Source of the DNA: DASWZN01 sp036404435 | Lineage (GTDB): Bacteria; Acidobacteriota; Terriglobia; Bryobacterales; Bryobacteraceae | Reading direction: 5' to 3' | DNA length: 64,000 nt | Assembly (NCBI GenBank): GCA_036404435.1 | Contig: DASWZN010000018.1 | Location: 72,179-136,178, forward strand | Shown: positions 50,719 through 58,687 of the stretch, piece by piece | Position numbering within the stretch: position 1 is the first letter of the stretch | Layout of the letters: each line of letters begins with the position of its first letter | The notes under the pieces: generated by a model | Seen by the model: the letters and a program-made list of their open reading frames with translations, nothing else | Told to the model about the DNA's origin: nothing | The model's database searches: none | Program-made: the position numbers and the translations under genes

Positions 50719-52443
50719 TCAGATCTCGAACACCGCGCCGGTATCCGCGCTGGTCACGTGCAGAAGGTAGCGCGCGAGCCAGCCCCGTTTCACCTTCGGC
50801 TCGAAGGGCGGCAGCGCCTCCAGGCGCCGGGCGATTTCGGCGTCGTCCACTTTCAGATCGATCCGGCAGGTCCGGGCGTTGATGTAAATGCGGTCGCCCG
50901 GGCGAATGGCCGCGATGGGCCCGCCCGCCGCCGCCTCGGGCGATACGTGCCCGACGCAGAGCCCGCGCGTGCCGCCGGAAAAACGGCCGTCGGTGATCAG
51001 GGCGGCACGGATCCCCGCGCCCGTGAGGGCCGCGGTCGGCGAAAGCATCTCCTGCATGCCGGGTCCGCCGCGTGGACCCTCGTAGCGGATCACCACCACG
51101 TCGCCGTCCTTGACCTCGCCCGCCAGGATGCCACGTAGCGCGTCCTCCTGCGATTCGTAGATGCGCGCGGCGCCTTCGTACTCCATCATGTCGGCCCCCA
51201 CGCCAGCCACCTTTACCACCGCGCCCTTGGGCGCCAGGTTGCCGAACAGAACCGCCAGCCCGCCGGTCTTCGAGAATGCGTTGGCGACAGTCCGGATCAC
51301 GTCGCCGTCCGGGTCGGGCGCGCAGGCCACCGAGTCAACTAGCCTTCCGGTGACCGTGGGCGTATCGAGATCGAGGCCGCTGTGCGCGTGGCGATCGATT
51401 TCTTTCAAAATGGCCGGAATGCCGCCCGCGCGGTGCACGTGTTCGATATGCACTTCCGGCCGGCTCGGCGAAACCTTGCAGATGTTCGGCGTCGCGGCCG
51501 AGATTTCATTCAGCCGATCGAGCTTGAACGGGATTTCCGCCGAATGAGCCAGGGCCAGCGCGTGCAGGATGGTGTTGGTGGATCCACCCATGGCCATGTC
51601 GAGCACGAACGCGTTCACCAGCGCCTGCTCGTTGACGATGTCGAGCGGGCGAACGTTCTGGTCGAGGCAGCGCTTCAGCGCGTGTGCAGCTTTCTTCGTC
51701 AGCTCGATGCGCTCGGGGTTGAGCTCGGTCGAGCGCCGGCCGTCGGCCCATCGTTCGGCCGGAATGGTTCCGTTGCCGGGCAGGGCCAGGCCAATCGCCT
51801 CGCCCAGGCAGTTCATCGAATTCGCCGTGAACATGCCGGAGCAGCTCCCGCAGCCGGGACAGGCGCGCTCGGCCAGCGACCGTAACTCCACCTCGCTCAT
51901 CTTCCCCACGCTGTGGCGGCCCACGCCCTCGAATACCGTGATGAGGTCGGTGTTCCCTTCGCCCGCCAGCATCGGCCCGCCGCTGACGTACACCGCCGGG
52001 ATGTTGATCCGGACCATGGCGTTGTACATGGCCGGGACGATCTTGTCGCAGTTGGCGATGCCGATCCAGGCGTCGCAGGGGTGCGCGCCGATGATGGTCT
52101 CGATCTGGTCGGCGATCAGCTCGCGCGAGGCCAGCGAATACTTCATGCCGAAATGGCCCATGGCGATGCCGTCGCAGATGGCTCCGCCGACGTTCACGTA
52201 CCAGACGTTGAAGCCGAGCGCCTTCAACTCGTCGCGCACGATGGCGCCGATGCGGTCCAGGTGCGCGTGGCCGGGGATCTGGTTGGTGTAGGAGTTGATC
52301 ACCGTGACGAACGGCTTCTTCAAGTCGTCCAGCGAGCGGATCACGCCCTCGGCCATCATCAGCGCCGCGGCCGGGAGCATGTGCGTGCCCTCGGCGATAA
52401 TGCGGCTGCCCTTCTTGCGGATATTCTCGATGCCTTCGTTCAT
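50719..52443 (-). CDS. ilvD: Dihydroxy-acid dehydratase
   Basis: 574 residues. Iron-sulfur dehydratase of branched-chain amino-acid synthesis (2,3-dihydroxy acid to 2-keto acid). Cluster and active-site regions are present: GIANCDKIVPAMYNAMVR, ACPGCGSCSGMFTANSMNCL, MAMGGSTNTILHALAL, and late TDGRFSGGTRGLCVGHVSPE. ATG 52443 begins the normal family start (EGIENIRKKGSRII); a longer in-frame extension lacks homology. It is divergent from the hypothetical gene at 52470 with only 26 bp between start codons. Confidence 0.97.
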   Translation of the reverse strand: MNEGIENIRKKGSRIIAEGTHMLPAAALMMAEGVIRSLDDLKKPFVTVINSYTNQIPGHAHLDRIGAIVRDELKALGFNVWYVNVGGAICDGIAMGHFGMKYSLASRELIADQIETIIGAHPCDAWIGIANCDKIVPAMYNAMVRINIPAVYVSGGPMLAGEGNTDLITVFEGVGRHSVGKMSEVELRSLAERACPGCGSCSGMFTANSMNCLGEAIGLALPGNGTIPAERWADGRRSTELNPERIELTKKAAHALKRCLDQNVRPLDIVNEQALVNAFVLDMAMGGSTNTILHALALAHSAEIPFKLDRLNEISAATPNICKVSPSRPEVHIEHVHRAGGIPAILKEIDRHAHSGLDLDTPTVTGRLVDSVACAPDPDGDVIRTVANAFSKTGGLAVLFGNLAPKGAVVKVAGVGADMMEYEGAARIYESQEDALRGILAGEVKDGDVVVIRYEGPRGGPGMQEMLSPTAALTGAGIRAALITDGRFSGGTRGLCVGHVSPEAAAGGPIAAIRPGDRIYINARTCRIDLKVDDAEIARRLEALPPFEPKVKRGWLARYLLHVTSADTGAVFEI

Positions 52444-52469
52444 TCGTTCTATTTTGACACGGGTGTAAC

Positions 52470-53687
52470 ATGGCTTGGATGGTGCGTTTCTCGACGGCAC
52501 TGCTCCTGGCTGCCGCAGCCGCGGGCGGCCAGGACCCGATCTCCCTAATCCGCGCACGGGTGGCCGAAACAACCGCGCGCACCCCGAATTACACCTGCCT
52601 GGAGACGATCGAGCGGCGGTGGTACGCCGACGAGTACGCGACCAGCCAGGTTCTCGATCGGATGCGCTTCGAAGTTGCGGTCATCGACGGCAAGGAGCAG
52701 TTCGCCTGGCCCGGAGGGAGCCGGTTCGACAGCCAGGAACTCCAGAAACTCCTGGAACGCGGCCTCACCAAGACCGGAGATTTTTCCGGGTTCCTCTCCG
52801 GCATATTCGGTTCGAATTCCGCCACCTATACGCTGGTCGGAGAACAGCCGGCTGCGATCCGGCGGGCGATCCGTTACGATTACCGCGTTGCGCAGGCAAA
52901 CTCCGGGTACCGGATGGCCTTGAATGGGGTGCAGGCACTGGTGGGGTTCCACGGCTCCTTCTGGGTGGATCCGGAAACGCTGGATCTCACGCGCCTCGAA
53001 ATCGAAGGCGACGACATCCCGCCGGTATTGAAAACGTCCAGCGCGAAGATGGCCATCGACTACGGTCTGGTTGCGGTGGGCGCGGGCAGCTTCCTGCTGC
53101 CCCAGGCCACCGATGTGCGGTTGGTCAGCGATCGCGGGCTCGCAAGCCGCACCATAACGCGGTTTTCGCAATGCCGCCAGTTCCTTGCGGAATCCAGCAT
53201 CTCCTTCGAAGAGCGGCCGGTCGAGCAGGTGGCGAACCAGACCGATGCGGGAGCCGAACTGCCTCCCGGCGTGACCCTGGAAGTCGGGCTGGCGGCGCCG
53301 ATCAGCCGGAAAACCGCGGCCACCGGGGACGTGGTCGAGGCCGAGCTTCGCAAAGATGTGAAGGCCAAGGGTGGCATCCTGGTCCCGAAAGGCGCGGCGG
53401 TCGAAGGCCGAATCCTGCTGCTGGAGACCCGCGGCTCCGCCCATCCAAGCGACTTGCTGGTGCTGCGCTTTACGAAGCTGCGGTTCGGCGCCAGACGGTT
53501 TAGGCTTCGCGCCTCCGTGGTCAGGTTCGCGATTAGGAATCGAGGCCTGCTGGGGTCTTTGCGGTGGGGCGAAGACGAAGCGCCCCGAATCTCCCCAGGA
53601 ACCCCTATGGTGTTCTGGGGCGGCTTCCTGGAGCTGCCTAAGGGGTCTGCGCTGACGCTCGAGACCGAGGCTGTCCCGTCCCCATGA
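52470..53687 (+). CDS. Secreted hypothetical protein (acidobacterial type)
   Basis: 405 residues with a signal peptide (MVRFSTALLLAAAAAGGQ, so the ATG at 52479 may be the real start). The N-terminal half contains NYTCLETIERRWY and later DYRVAQANSGYRM and HGSFWVDPETLDLTRLEIE, a pattern of secreted proteins of unknown function frequent in Acidobacteria. The C-terminal part (LPPGVTLEVGLAAPISRKTA, then GGILVPKGAAVEGRILLLET) looks like a TrbI/VirB10-like beta domain. No enzymatic motif is seen. It shares the ilvD promoter region but faces the other way. Confidence 0.75.
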   Translation: MAWMVRFSTALLLAAAAAGGQDPISLIRARVAETTARTPNYTCLETIERRWYADEYATSQVLDRMRFEVAVIDGKEQFAWPGGSRFDSQELQKLLERGLTKTGDFSGFLSGIFGSNSATYTLVGEQPAAIRRAIRYDYRVAQANSGYRMALNGVQALVGFHGSFWVDPETLDLTRLEIEGDDIPPVLKTSSAKMAIDYGLVAVGAGSFLLPQATDVRLVSDRGLASRTITRFSQCRQFLAESSISFEERPVEQVANQTDAGAELPPGVTLEVGLAAPISRKTAATGDVVEAELRKDVKAKGGILVPKGAAVEGRILLLETRGSAHPSDLLVLRFTKLRFGARRFRLRASVVRFAIRNRGLLGSLRWGEDEAPRISPGTPMVFWGGFLELPKGSALTLETEAVPSP

Positions 53688-53736
53688 CGGCAAGCGAGAC
53701 TCAAGAAGGCTAGGGAAGCGCCGATAAGTAACTGCT

Positions 53737-55059
53737 GTGAGCCCACAGGCCGCCGCCGGTACCACTCCGCTGCAAGACGCTGGCCGGACCGCGCAGCCGC
53801 CCATGCCGCGGGAGGTGCCGCGCTTCCCGGCCGAACGGGGACTGGTCTCGGAGGTCTTTCTGGGGCGCCAGCCGATCTACGATTCCCTGCGCGAGATTCA
53901 GGCCTACGAGCTGCTCTATCGGGGAGCGGCCCGCGACACCACCGCGCTGATTTCGGACGGCGACCGCGCCAGCGCCGAAGTCATGCTGAAGGCTTTCCTA
54001 GAGATCGGGCTCCAAACCGTCTCGCCGTCGCGCCCGGTGTTCGTCAACTTTAGTGAACCGCTGCTGGGCGTCGATCCCATCATTCCTCCCGACCGTTGCG
54101 TCATCGAGGTTCTCGAAACCGTCAGCGTCACGGCCAGCACCGTGGCCTGCCTGGAAAAGCTCAAGAGCCGGGGATACCGTCTGGCGCTCGACGATTTCAC
54201 GTACGCCGAACGTTCCACTCCGTTCCTGCGGCTGGCGGATTTCGTGAAGCTCGACGTGCGGGCGCTGTCTCCCGAGGAATTCCGCCGTCAATTGGACCTG
54301 CTCCAAGGCTGCGATGCGCGGATCATCGCCGAGAAGGTCGAATCGCAGCAGGAGCTCGACCGCTGCCGGGGCTGGGGTTGCGAGCTCTTCCAGGGATATT
54401 ACCTCCGCCGGCCCGAGACTCTGAGCGGCAGGCGCGTCCCCTCGAACCGGCTGTCGCTTCTGGCGCTGCTTTCCGAGTGCGTGAATTCCTCGAGCAGCAT
54501 CGACGCCATTGCGGGCGTGATCCAACGTGACGCGGTCCTGACTTACAACCTGCTCAAACTGGCGAACTCAGCCCTCTATCAGCGCACCTTCGAGATCCAT
54601 TCCACCGTTCAGGCTATTACCATGCTGGGCCTGGATTTCGTCTTCCGGTGGGTTACGCTGCTGGTTCTCGCGGGCAACCAGAATTGCCCCAGCGGCTACC
54701 TGGACTACGCCCTGCAACGGGCTCGGACCTGCGAACTGATCGCTTCCTTTGTGGGTTGCCAGCGTAGCGAAGCCTACTTTGTCGGACTGCTCTCCGCGCT
54801 CGACTCGATGCTGAACATGCCGATGGCCGCGATCGTCGAACCGCTCCCGCTCGGCGCCGAGCTCAAGAGCGCGCTGCTCCAGCGCGAAGGCAAGCTCGGA
54901 GTAGTCCTCGAAGCCGTGACGGCTTACGAATCCGGCCATTTCGACACGGTGCTGCGCACCGGAATCAACGTTCCCGTGCTGCAAAAGGCTTTCTGGGAAG
55001 CCGTGGATTACGCCAGCGCCATGCTCTCCAGTCTGGCCGCCGCCGCCCCGCAGCCGTAG
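53737..55059 (+). CDS. EAL-HDOD signalling protein
   Basis: 440 residues. The N-terminal EAL-type domain (VFLGRQPIYDSLREIQAYEL, LALDDFTYAER, DFVKLDVRAL) is of the degenerate kind: the ELL/EVLE positions replace the catalytic EAL, so phosphodiesterase activity is unlikely. The C-terminal HDOD domain (LSLLALLSECVNSSSSIDAI, then RDAVLTYNLLKLANSALY) completes the YuxH/CdgJ-like architecture. Such proteins act in motility and surface behaviour by protein contacts. The start is a GTG with weak ribosome site; a later start is possible because conserved sequence begins at about residue 36. Confidence 0.88.
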   Translation: MSPQAAAGTTPLQDAGRTAQPPMPREVPRFPAERGLVSEVFLGRQPIYDSLREIQAYELLYRGAARDTTALISDGDRASAEVMLKAFLEIGLQTVSPSRPVFVNFSEPLLGVDPIIPPDRCVIEVLETVSVTASTVACLEKLKSRGYRLALDDFTYAERSTPFLRLADFVKLDVRALSPEEFRRQLDLLQGCDARIIAEKVESQQELDRCRGWGCELFQGYYLRRPETLSGRRVPSNRLSLLALLSECVNSSSSIDAIAGVIQRDAVLTYNLLKLANSALYQRTFEIHSTVQAITMLGLDFVFRWVTLLVLAGNQNCPSGYLDYALQRARTCELIASFVGCQRSEAYFVGLLSALDSMLNMPMAAIVEPLPLGAELKSALLQREGKLGVVLEAVTAYESGHFDTVLRTGINVPVLQKAFWEAVDYASAMLSSLAAAAPQP

Positions 55060-55130
55060 GGCAAGCTTCAGCTTGTCCTGCCGAGCCGCGACTCAGCGGA
55101 GAATTGGACAAGCTGAAGCTTATCCTACGG
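55054..55130. terminator. 25-bp inverted repeat carrying both stop codons
   Basis: Arms 55054-55078 and 55106-55130 are 23/25 complementary (CCGTAGG...AAGCTTCAGCTTGTCC against its complement) with a 27-nt loop. The TAG of the EAL-HDOD gene lies in the left arm and the TAG of the ExbD gene in the right arm, so it terminates both convergent genes. The AAGCTTCAGCTTGTCC core looks like a dispersed repeat. Confidence 0.75.
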
Positions 55131-55532
55131 CGTCGCCGTCAGTGCGATACGGTCGAGGCCCGCGCCGAGCGCCACATCGATCACGCGCGCGACGCTCTCG
55201 AAAGGCAGCTCCTTTGAGCCGCGCAGGACGAGCACGGTGTTGCCCCGCACTTCGAAAATGCGCTTCAGCCGCGCGGGCAGCGTTTCCATGTCGACGGCTT
55301 CCTGGTTGATCTCCAGCGCGCCGTTCGCCGCCACCGTGATCACGATGTCCTGCGGCTGAGGCGTCGTGTCCGGACCGGGCGGCGCCGGCTGTGGCGCCAG
55401 GGCCTTCAAGCCCTGGGACTGGACTGGCGAGATCACCATGAAGATGATCAACAGCACCAGCAGCACGTCGATCAGCGGCGTCACGTTGATGTCGGCTTGC
55501 CGATCGCCTCTTACACTGAGTGTCATCGCCAT
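55125..55532 (-). CDS. ExbD/TolR family biopolymer transport protein
   Basis: 135 residues. One N-terminal membrane helix with the essential Asp (ADINVTPLIDVLLVLLIIFM), then a periplasmic domain (IVITVAANGALEINQEAVD, VRGNTVLVLRGSKELPF). It works with an ExbB/TolQ partner to energise TonB receptors or Tol. No ExbB, TonB or Tol gene is adjacent, so it is a lone copy here. ATG 55532 follows AGGAGG. Two TonB receptors in the window could depend on such a system. Confidence 0.92.
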   Translation of the reverse strand: MAMTLSVRGDRQADINVTPLIDVLLVLLIIFMVISPVQSQGLKALAPQPAPPGPDTTPQPQDIVITVAANGALEINQEAVDMETLPARLKRIFEVRGNTVLVLRGSKELPFESVARVIDVALGAGLDRIALTATP

Positions 55533-55638
55533 GGCCTCAGCCTCCTGCCGATTGGACCCCGCAACGCGGTTGAAAGTTCCCAGGCGGGGCGCAAGCCGTC
55601 TGGCCTGCGATCTCATGAACCCCGGGGCGGGGAAGTTG

Positions 55639-56565
55639 CTACGCCGTGATGATGCGCGCCTGGAACGGAAGGTAGGCGGCGCCGTACAGACCGGCATCGC
55701 TGCCGAGCGTGGCTTTATCGATGCGCGTCTCGGTCCGCCGGAAGGTCAGGGAGCGTTGCTTGAGCACCTCGAACATCGGAGGCGCGAACAGATCCCACGC
55801 CCCCAGCACGCCGCCGCTCAGCAAGTACAGCGGGAAGTTGAAGATGTTGACCAGGCTCGCCAGCGCCATCCCCAGCGCTTCGCCCATCTTCTCGAAGCAC
55901 ACGCGCGCCCGTGCATTCCCGCCGATCGCCAGATCGTAGACCTCTTTGGAGCTGAGGTTGTCGCCCAACCCCAGCATCCTGGCCCAGGCCGTGATGGCGG
56001 TGGCGGAAGCGTGCTTCTCCAGGCAGCCGTCGTTGCCGCAATTGCAGGGATTGCCGCCCGGCACGACTGTCATGTGGCCCAGTTCGCCCGCCATGCCTAC
56101 AAAGCCGTGCAGAACCTTGCCTCCGCTGATGATGCCGCCGCCAACGCCGGTGCCGAGCGTGAGCAGCACCAAATCGTCCACGTCGCGGCCCGCGCCGATC
56201 CATTTCTCGCCCAGCGCCGCCACGTTGGCGTCGTTCTCGAGCAGCACCGGCGCTTGCAGCAGCCGCTCGATCTCGTCGCGAATGGGGAAGTTCTCGAAGA
56301 AGGGCAGGTTGGGCGACATCGAGATGATGCCCTTCTCCATAATGATGAAGCCCGGCACGCCGATGCCGATGCCCGCCAGATGGTCGGACGCCCTGTCGGC
56401 GCGCAGTCTCAGGATGGAGGCCACGATGTCGGAGGTGACCGCGTCGCGTCCGGCGGTCAGTTGCGTCGACCCGGACACCCGGTCCAAGACCTTCCCGCTA
56501 TGATCCACTGCCGCGGCGCGGAGGTTGGTGCCTCCCAAATCCACACCAATCGAGTATTCAGCCAT
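55639..56565 (-). CDS. ROK family sugar kinase (glucokinase-like)
   Basis: 308 residues. ATP-dependent kinase of the ROK family, probably phosphorylating glucose. Phosphate-1 motif IGVDLGGTNLRAAAVD at the start, ENDANVAALGEKWIGAGR, TLGTGVGGGIISGGKVLHGF, and the ROK zinc site GHMTVVPGGNPCNCGNDGC. SGGVLGAWDLF follows. No HTH domain, so it is an enzyme rather than a repressor. It stands alone, 106 nt upstream of exbD. Confidence 0.93.
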   Translation of the reverse strand: MAEYSIGVDLGGTNLRAAAVDHSGKVLDRVSGSTQLTAGRDAVTSDIVASILRLRADRASDHLAGIGIGVPGFIIMEKGIISMSPNLPFFENFPIRDEIERLLQAPVLLENDANVAALGEKWIGAGRDVDDLVLLTLGTGVGGGIISGGKVLHGFVGMAGELGHMTVVPGGNPCNCGNDGCLEKHASATAITAWARMLGLGDNLSSKEVYDLAIGGNARARVCFEKMGEALGMALASLVNIFNFPLYLLSGGVLGAWDLFAPPMFEVLKQRSLTFRRTETRIDKATLGSDAGLYGAAYLPFQARIITA

Positions 56566-56653
56566 GCCGTTGCATCATAGCAAATTCCGGTACGCCGCCA
56601 GGCCCGGCCTATGATATGCTGCCTTGCTAGCAGCAGACAAAGGAGACAGCACC

Positions 56654-56923
56654 ATGAAAAGGCCGCTGGTATTTGCTTTCCTGCTATTCGCATCCGTGTC
56701 CGGCTACGCGCTGGGACAAAAGCCCTGCGAAGAGCTGAAGGGTGAAATCGCAAAGAAGCTGGACGCCAACAACGTGAAGGGGTACTCGCTGGAAATCGTG
56801 GATAAGGCCAAAGAAGTGGAGGGTAAGGTGGTCGGCACCTGCGAGGCCGGGACGAAGAAGATCGTTTACAACCGCGCGCCGGCTCCGGCCCCAAAGCCGG
56901 CGCCTGAGGCGGCCAAGCACTAG
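56654..56923 (+). CDS. DUF1161-like small secreted protein
   Basis: 89 residues with a signal peptide (MKRPLVFAFLLFASVSGYALG). Mature part KPCEELKGEIAKKLDANNVK and YSLEIVDKAKEVEGKVVGTC has the two Cys and the pattern of DUF1161, periplasmic proteins of unknown role. The tail is Pro/Ala-rich (APAPAPKPAPEAAKH). AAGGAG precedes the ATG. Its stop lies in the left copy of a 24-bp direct repeat that flanks the VapBC module. Confidence 0.85.
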   Translation: MKRPLVFAFLLFASVSGYALGQKPCEELKGEIAKKLDANNVKGYSLEIVDKAKEVEGKVVGTCEAGTKKIVYNRAPAPAPKPAPEAAKH

Positions 56924-56939
56924 CCGATCCACCCGCCGC
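56916..56939. repeat. 24-bp direct repeat, left copy
   Basis: From AGCACTAG to CCCGCCGC, 23/24 identical to 57577-57600. It contains the TAG stop of the DUF1161 gene, and directly adjoins the vapC stop at 56940. The right copy contains the mnmA stop. It suggests duplication of the ancestral DUF1161/mnmA junction when the VapBC module entered. Confidence 0.75.
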
Positions 56940-57347
56940 TTATCGGTCCGGAGGGTGTATCAGGGGAATTGCTTCGCGACGGCCCCGGCGATAGATCCTG
57001 AAGTCTCCCACGTCCGTGGTGACGACGGGATGCTTCGGATACAGCTCGCTCAGCCGGATCAGACAGAGGTCCGCCAGATCCGGCTTCCGGTCGGCGTAGC
57101 GTGCCGCCAACTCCGCGAGCCGCGGCATGTGGTCGGCCATGACAAACGCCGGCCGGACCAGCCCCTCTTGAACGAAACCCAGAACCAGGCGCGCGCTTCC
57201 CAAGTGGAAGGCGGCCTCCGCCAGGACCGCCTCCGAGGTCAGCAAGGGTTCTGTGACGCGTTGCGCGATCTCCAAGGCCCACATGTGGTACAGGTCTCTG
57301 CGGTTGCCGAATGCCACCAGGAAGCCGGTGTCCGCGATGGCCTTCAT
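56940..57347 (-). CDS. VapC-like PIN-domain toxin
   Basis: 135 residues. The PIN nuclease acids are visible: D6 in KAIADTGFLVAF, E40-ish in LTSEAVLAEAAFHL, D88-91 in RKPDLADLCLIRL and D110/D113 in VTTDVGDFRIYRR. It would cleave RNA, perhaps tRNA, as in VapC toxins. Its ATG overlaps the stop of the RHH antitoxin gene (57344-57347, ATGA). The stop codon is right next to the left direct repeat, so module and repeat end together. Confidence 0.88.
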   Translation of the reverse strand: MKAIADTGFLVAFGNRRDLYHMWALEIAQRVTEPLLTSEAVLAEAAFHLGSARLVLGFVQEGLVRPAFVMADHMPRLAELAARYADRKPDLADLCLIRLSELYPKHPVVTTDVGDFRIYRRGRREAIPLIHPPDR

Positions 57348-57553
57348 TTTGAGGAAAAGCCCTTGCGAGTGGACAGGTTCGCCGGCCCTTCGACCGCGCC
57401 CGCCAGCCGAAGGAAGGGCTGCTTACCGGATGCCCGCGTTCTCTCGAGTTCCATCCGGACGATGCGGCCGCGCGAGAGGCCCGTCCGGCGGGCCGTCCTG
57501 TCCAGCCACTCCGCCAGGTCCTCCGGGAGCCGCACGGTCAATGTATTACTCAT
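57344..57553 (-). CDS. VapB-like ribbon-helix-helix antitoxin
   Basis: 69 residues: MSNTLTVRLPEDLAEWL, then DRTARRTGLSRGRIVRMEL is a standard RHH N-terminus; the C-terminal tail (KQPFLRLAGAVEGPANLSTR) would bind the PIN active site. ATG 57553 is used; an in-frame start 6 codons earlier lies inside the promoter area. Directly upstream is a small GTGTAACAC palindrome that it could bind. Confidence 0.85.
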   Translation of the reverse strand: MSNTLTVRLPEDLAEWLDRTARRTGLSRGRIVRMELERTRASGKQPFLRLAGAVEGPANLSTRKGFSSK

Positions 57554-57562
57554 TTGCTTAAA

Positions 57563-57571
57563 GTGTAACAC
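57563..57571. promoter_or_regulatory. Candidate VapB operator
   Basis: GTGTAACAC, a perfect 9-bp palindrome 9 nt upstream of the vapB ATG and between it and the right direct repeat. Position and symmetry suit an autoregulatory RHH site. Confidence 0.4.
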
Positions 57572-57576
57572 ACCCG

Positions 57577-57600
57577 AGCACTAGTCGATCCACCCGCCGC
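57577..57600. repeat. 24-bp direct repeat, right copy
   Basis: Second copy of the repeat at 56916-56939. It covers the mnmA stop (57581-57583) and last codons (GGGWID). With the left copy it brackets the 640-bp VapBC module. Confidence 0.75.
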
Positions 57601-58687
57601 CCAGCACCAGGTCCCCCTGGTAAAACACGGCCGCCTGGCCCGGCGTCACCGCGCGCTGCGGGTCGTCGAAGCGCACCTCGACCCGGCCCGCCTCCGCGCC
57701 CGGCAGCAGTGTCGCCGGCGCCGCCGCGTGCTTGTTTCGGATCTTGACCTCGGCGCGCAGCGGAGCCGTCAAGCCTTCGAACGCGATCCAGTTCACCCCG
57801 CCGGCCACCGCGCTCGCCCGCAGCAGGTCCTCGTTCCGCCCGACCGTCACGCGGCCCGTCGCGGCGTCCGCCGCTATCACGTAGAGCGGCTCTCCTACAG
57901 CGACGTTCAGCCCGCGCCGCTGCCCCACGGTGAAATGGTGCACGCCGTCATGCTCCGCCAGCTTGCGGCCGTCCGCGGTGACGATCTCCCCCCACGTGCG
58001 CTCGCGCGCCTCGCCCCGCTCCCGGAAGTAAGCGTCGATGAAGGCGGCGTAGTCGCCGTTGGGCACGAAGCAAATCTCCTGGCTGTCGCCCTTGGATGCC
58101 ACCGCCAGCCCCATCTCGCCGGCCATCTCGCGCACCCGCGACTTGCGGTACTCGCCCAGCGGAAACATCGTCCGCGCCAACTGCGCCTGCGTCAGCCCCC
58201 ACAGGAAATAGGTCTGGTCGCGCGTCTCGTCCACGGCGCGATAGAGCAGATACCGGCCGGCGCCCTCATCGAAGCGCAGCCGCGCGTAGTGGCCCGTCGC
58301 GATCCGCTCCGCACCGAGCGCGGCGGCCATCTCCAAAAACTGGTCGAACTTGACGAAGTTATTGCACAGCGTGCAAGGAATCGGCGTGCGCCCCGCCAGG
58401 TACTCGTCGATGAACGGCCGCACCACCTCGCGCTCGAACCGCTCTTCGAAATTGACCACGTAGTAGGGAATGCCGAGCTGCTCCGCCACGCGGCGCGCAT
58501 CGTACACGTCGTCGAGCGAGCAGCAGCGTCCCGTGGTGCGCTCGGAGGCCAGCTCCGGGAGCCGCCGCTGGTTCCAGAGCTGCATGGTCAATCCGATGAC
58601 CGGCACGCCTTGCCGACGCAGGATTCCCGCCACCGCCGAGCTGTCCACGCCGCCGCTCATCGCGACCGCGATCAGGTGCTCAGGCAT
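57581..58687 (-). CDS. mnmA: tRNA-specific 2-thiouridylase MnmA
   Basis: 368 residues. Adds sulfur to U34 of tRNA Lys/Glu/Gln. PP-loop AVAMSGGVDSSAVAG at the start; catalytic cysteines in IPCTLCNNFVKFDQF and SQEICFVP; ATGHYARL between. C-terminal beta domain ends GGGWID. ATG 58687 overlaps the cysteine desulfurase gene by 8 nt, so sulfur donor and thiolase are co-made. Stop lies in a duplicated 24-bp sequence. Confidence 0.97.
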   Translation of the reverse strand: MPEHLIAVAMSGGVDSSAVAGILRRQGVPVIGLTMQLWNQRRLPELASERTTGRCCSLDDVYDARRVAEQLGIPYYVVNFEERFEREVVRPFIDEYLAGRTPIPCTLCNNFVKFDQFLEMAAALGAERIATGHYARLRFDEGAGRYLLYRAVDETRDQTYFLWGLTQAQLARTMFPLGEYRKSRVREMAGEMGLAVASKGDSQEICFVPNGDYAAFIDAYFRERGEARERTWGEIVTADGRKLAEHDGVHHFTVGQRRGLNVAVGEPLYVIAADAATGRVTVGRNEDLLRASAVAGGVNWIAFEGLTAPLRAEVKIRNKHAAAPATLLPGAEAGRVEVRFDDPQRAVTPGQAAVFYQGDLVLGGGWID

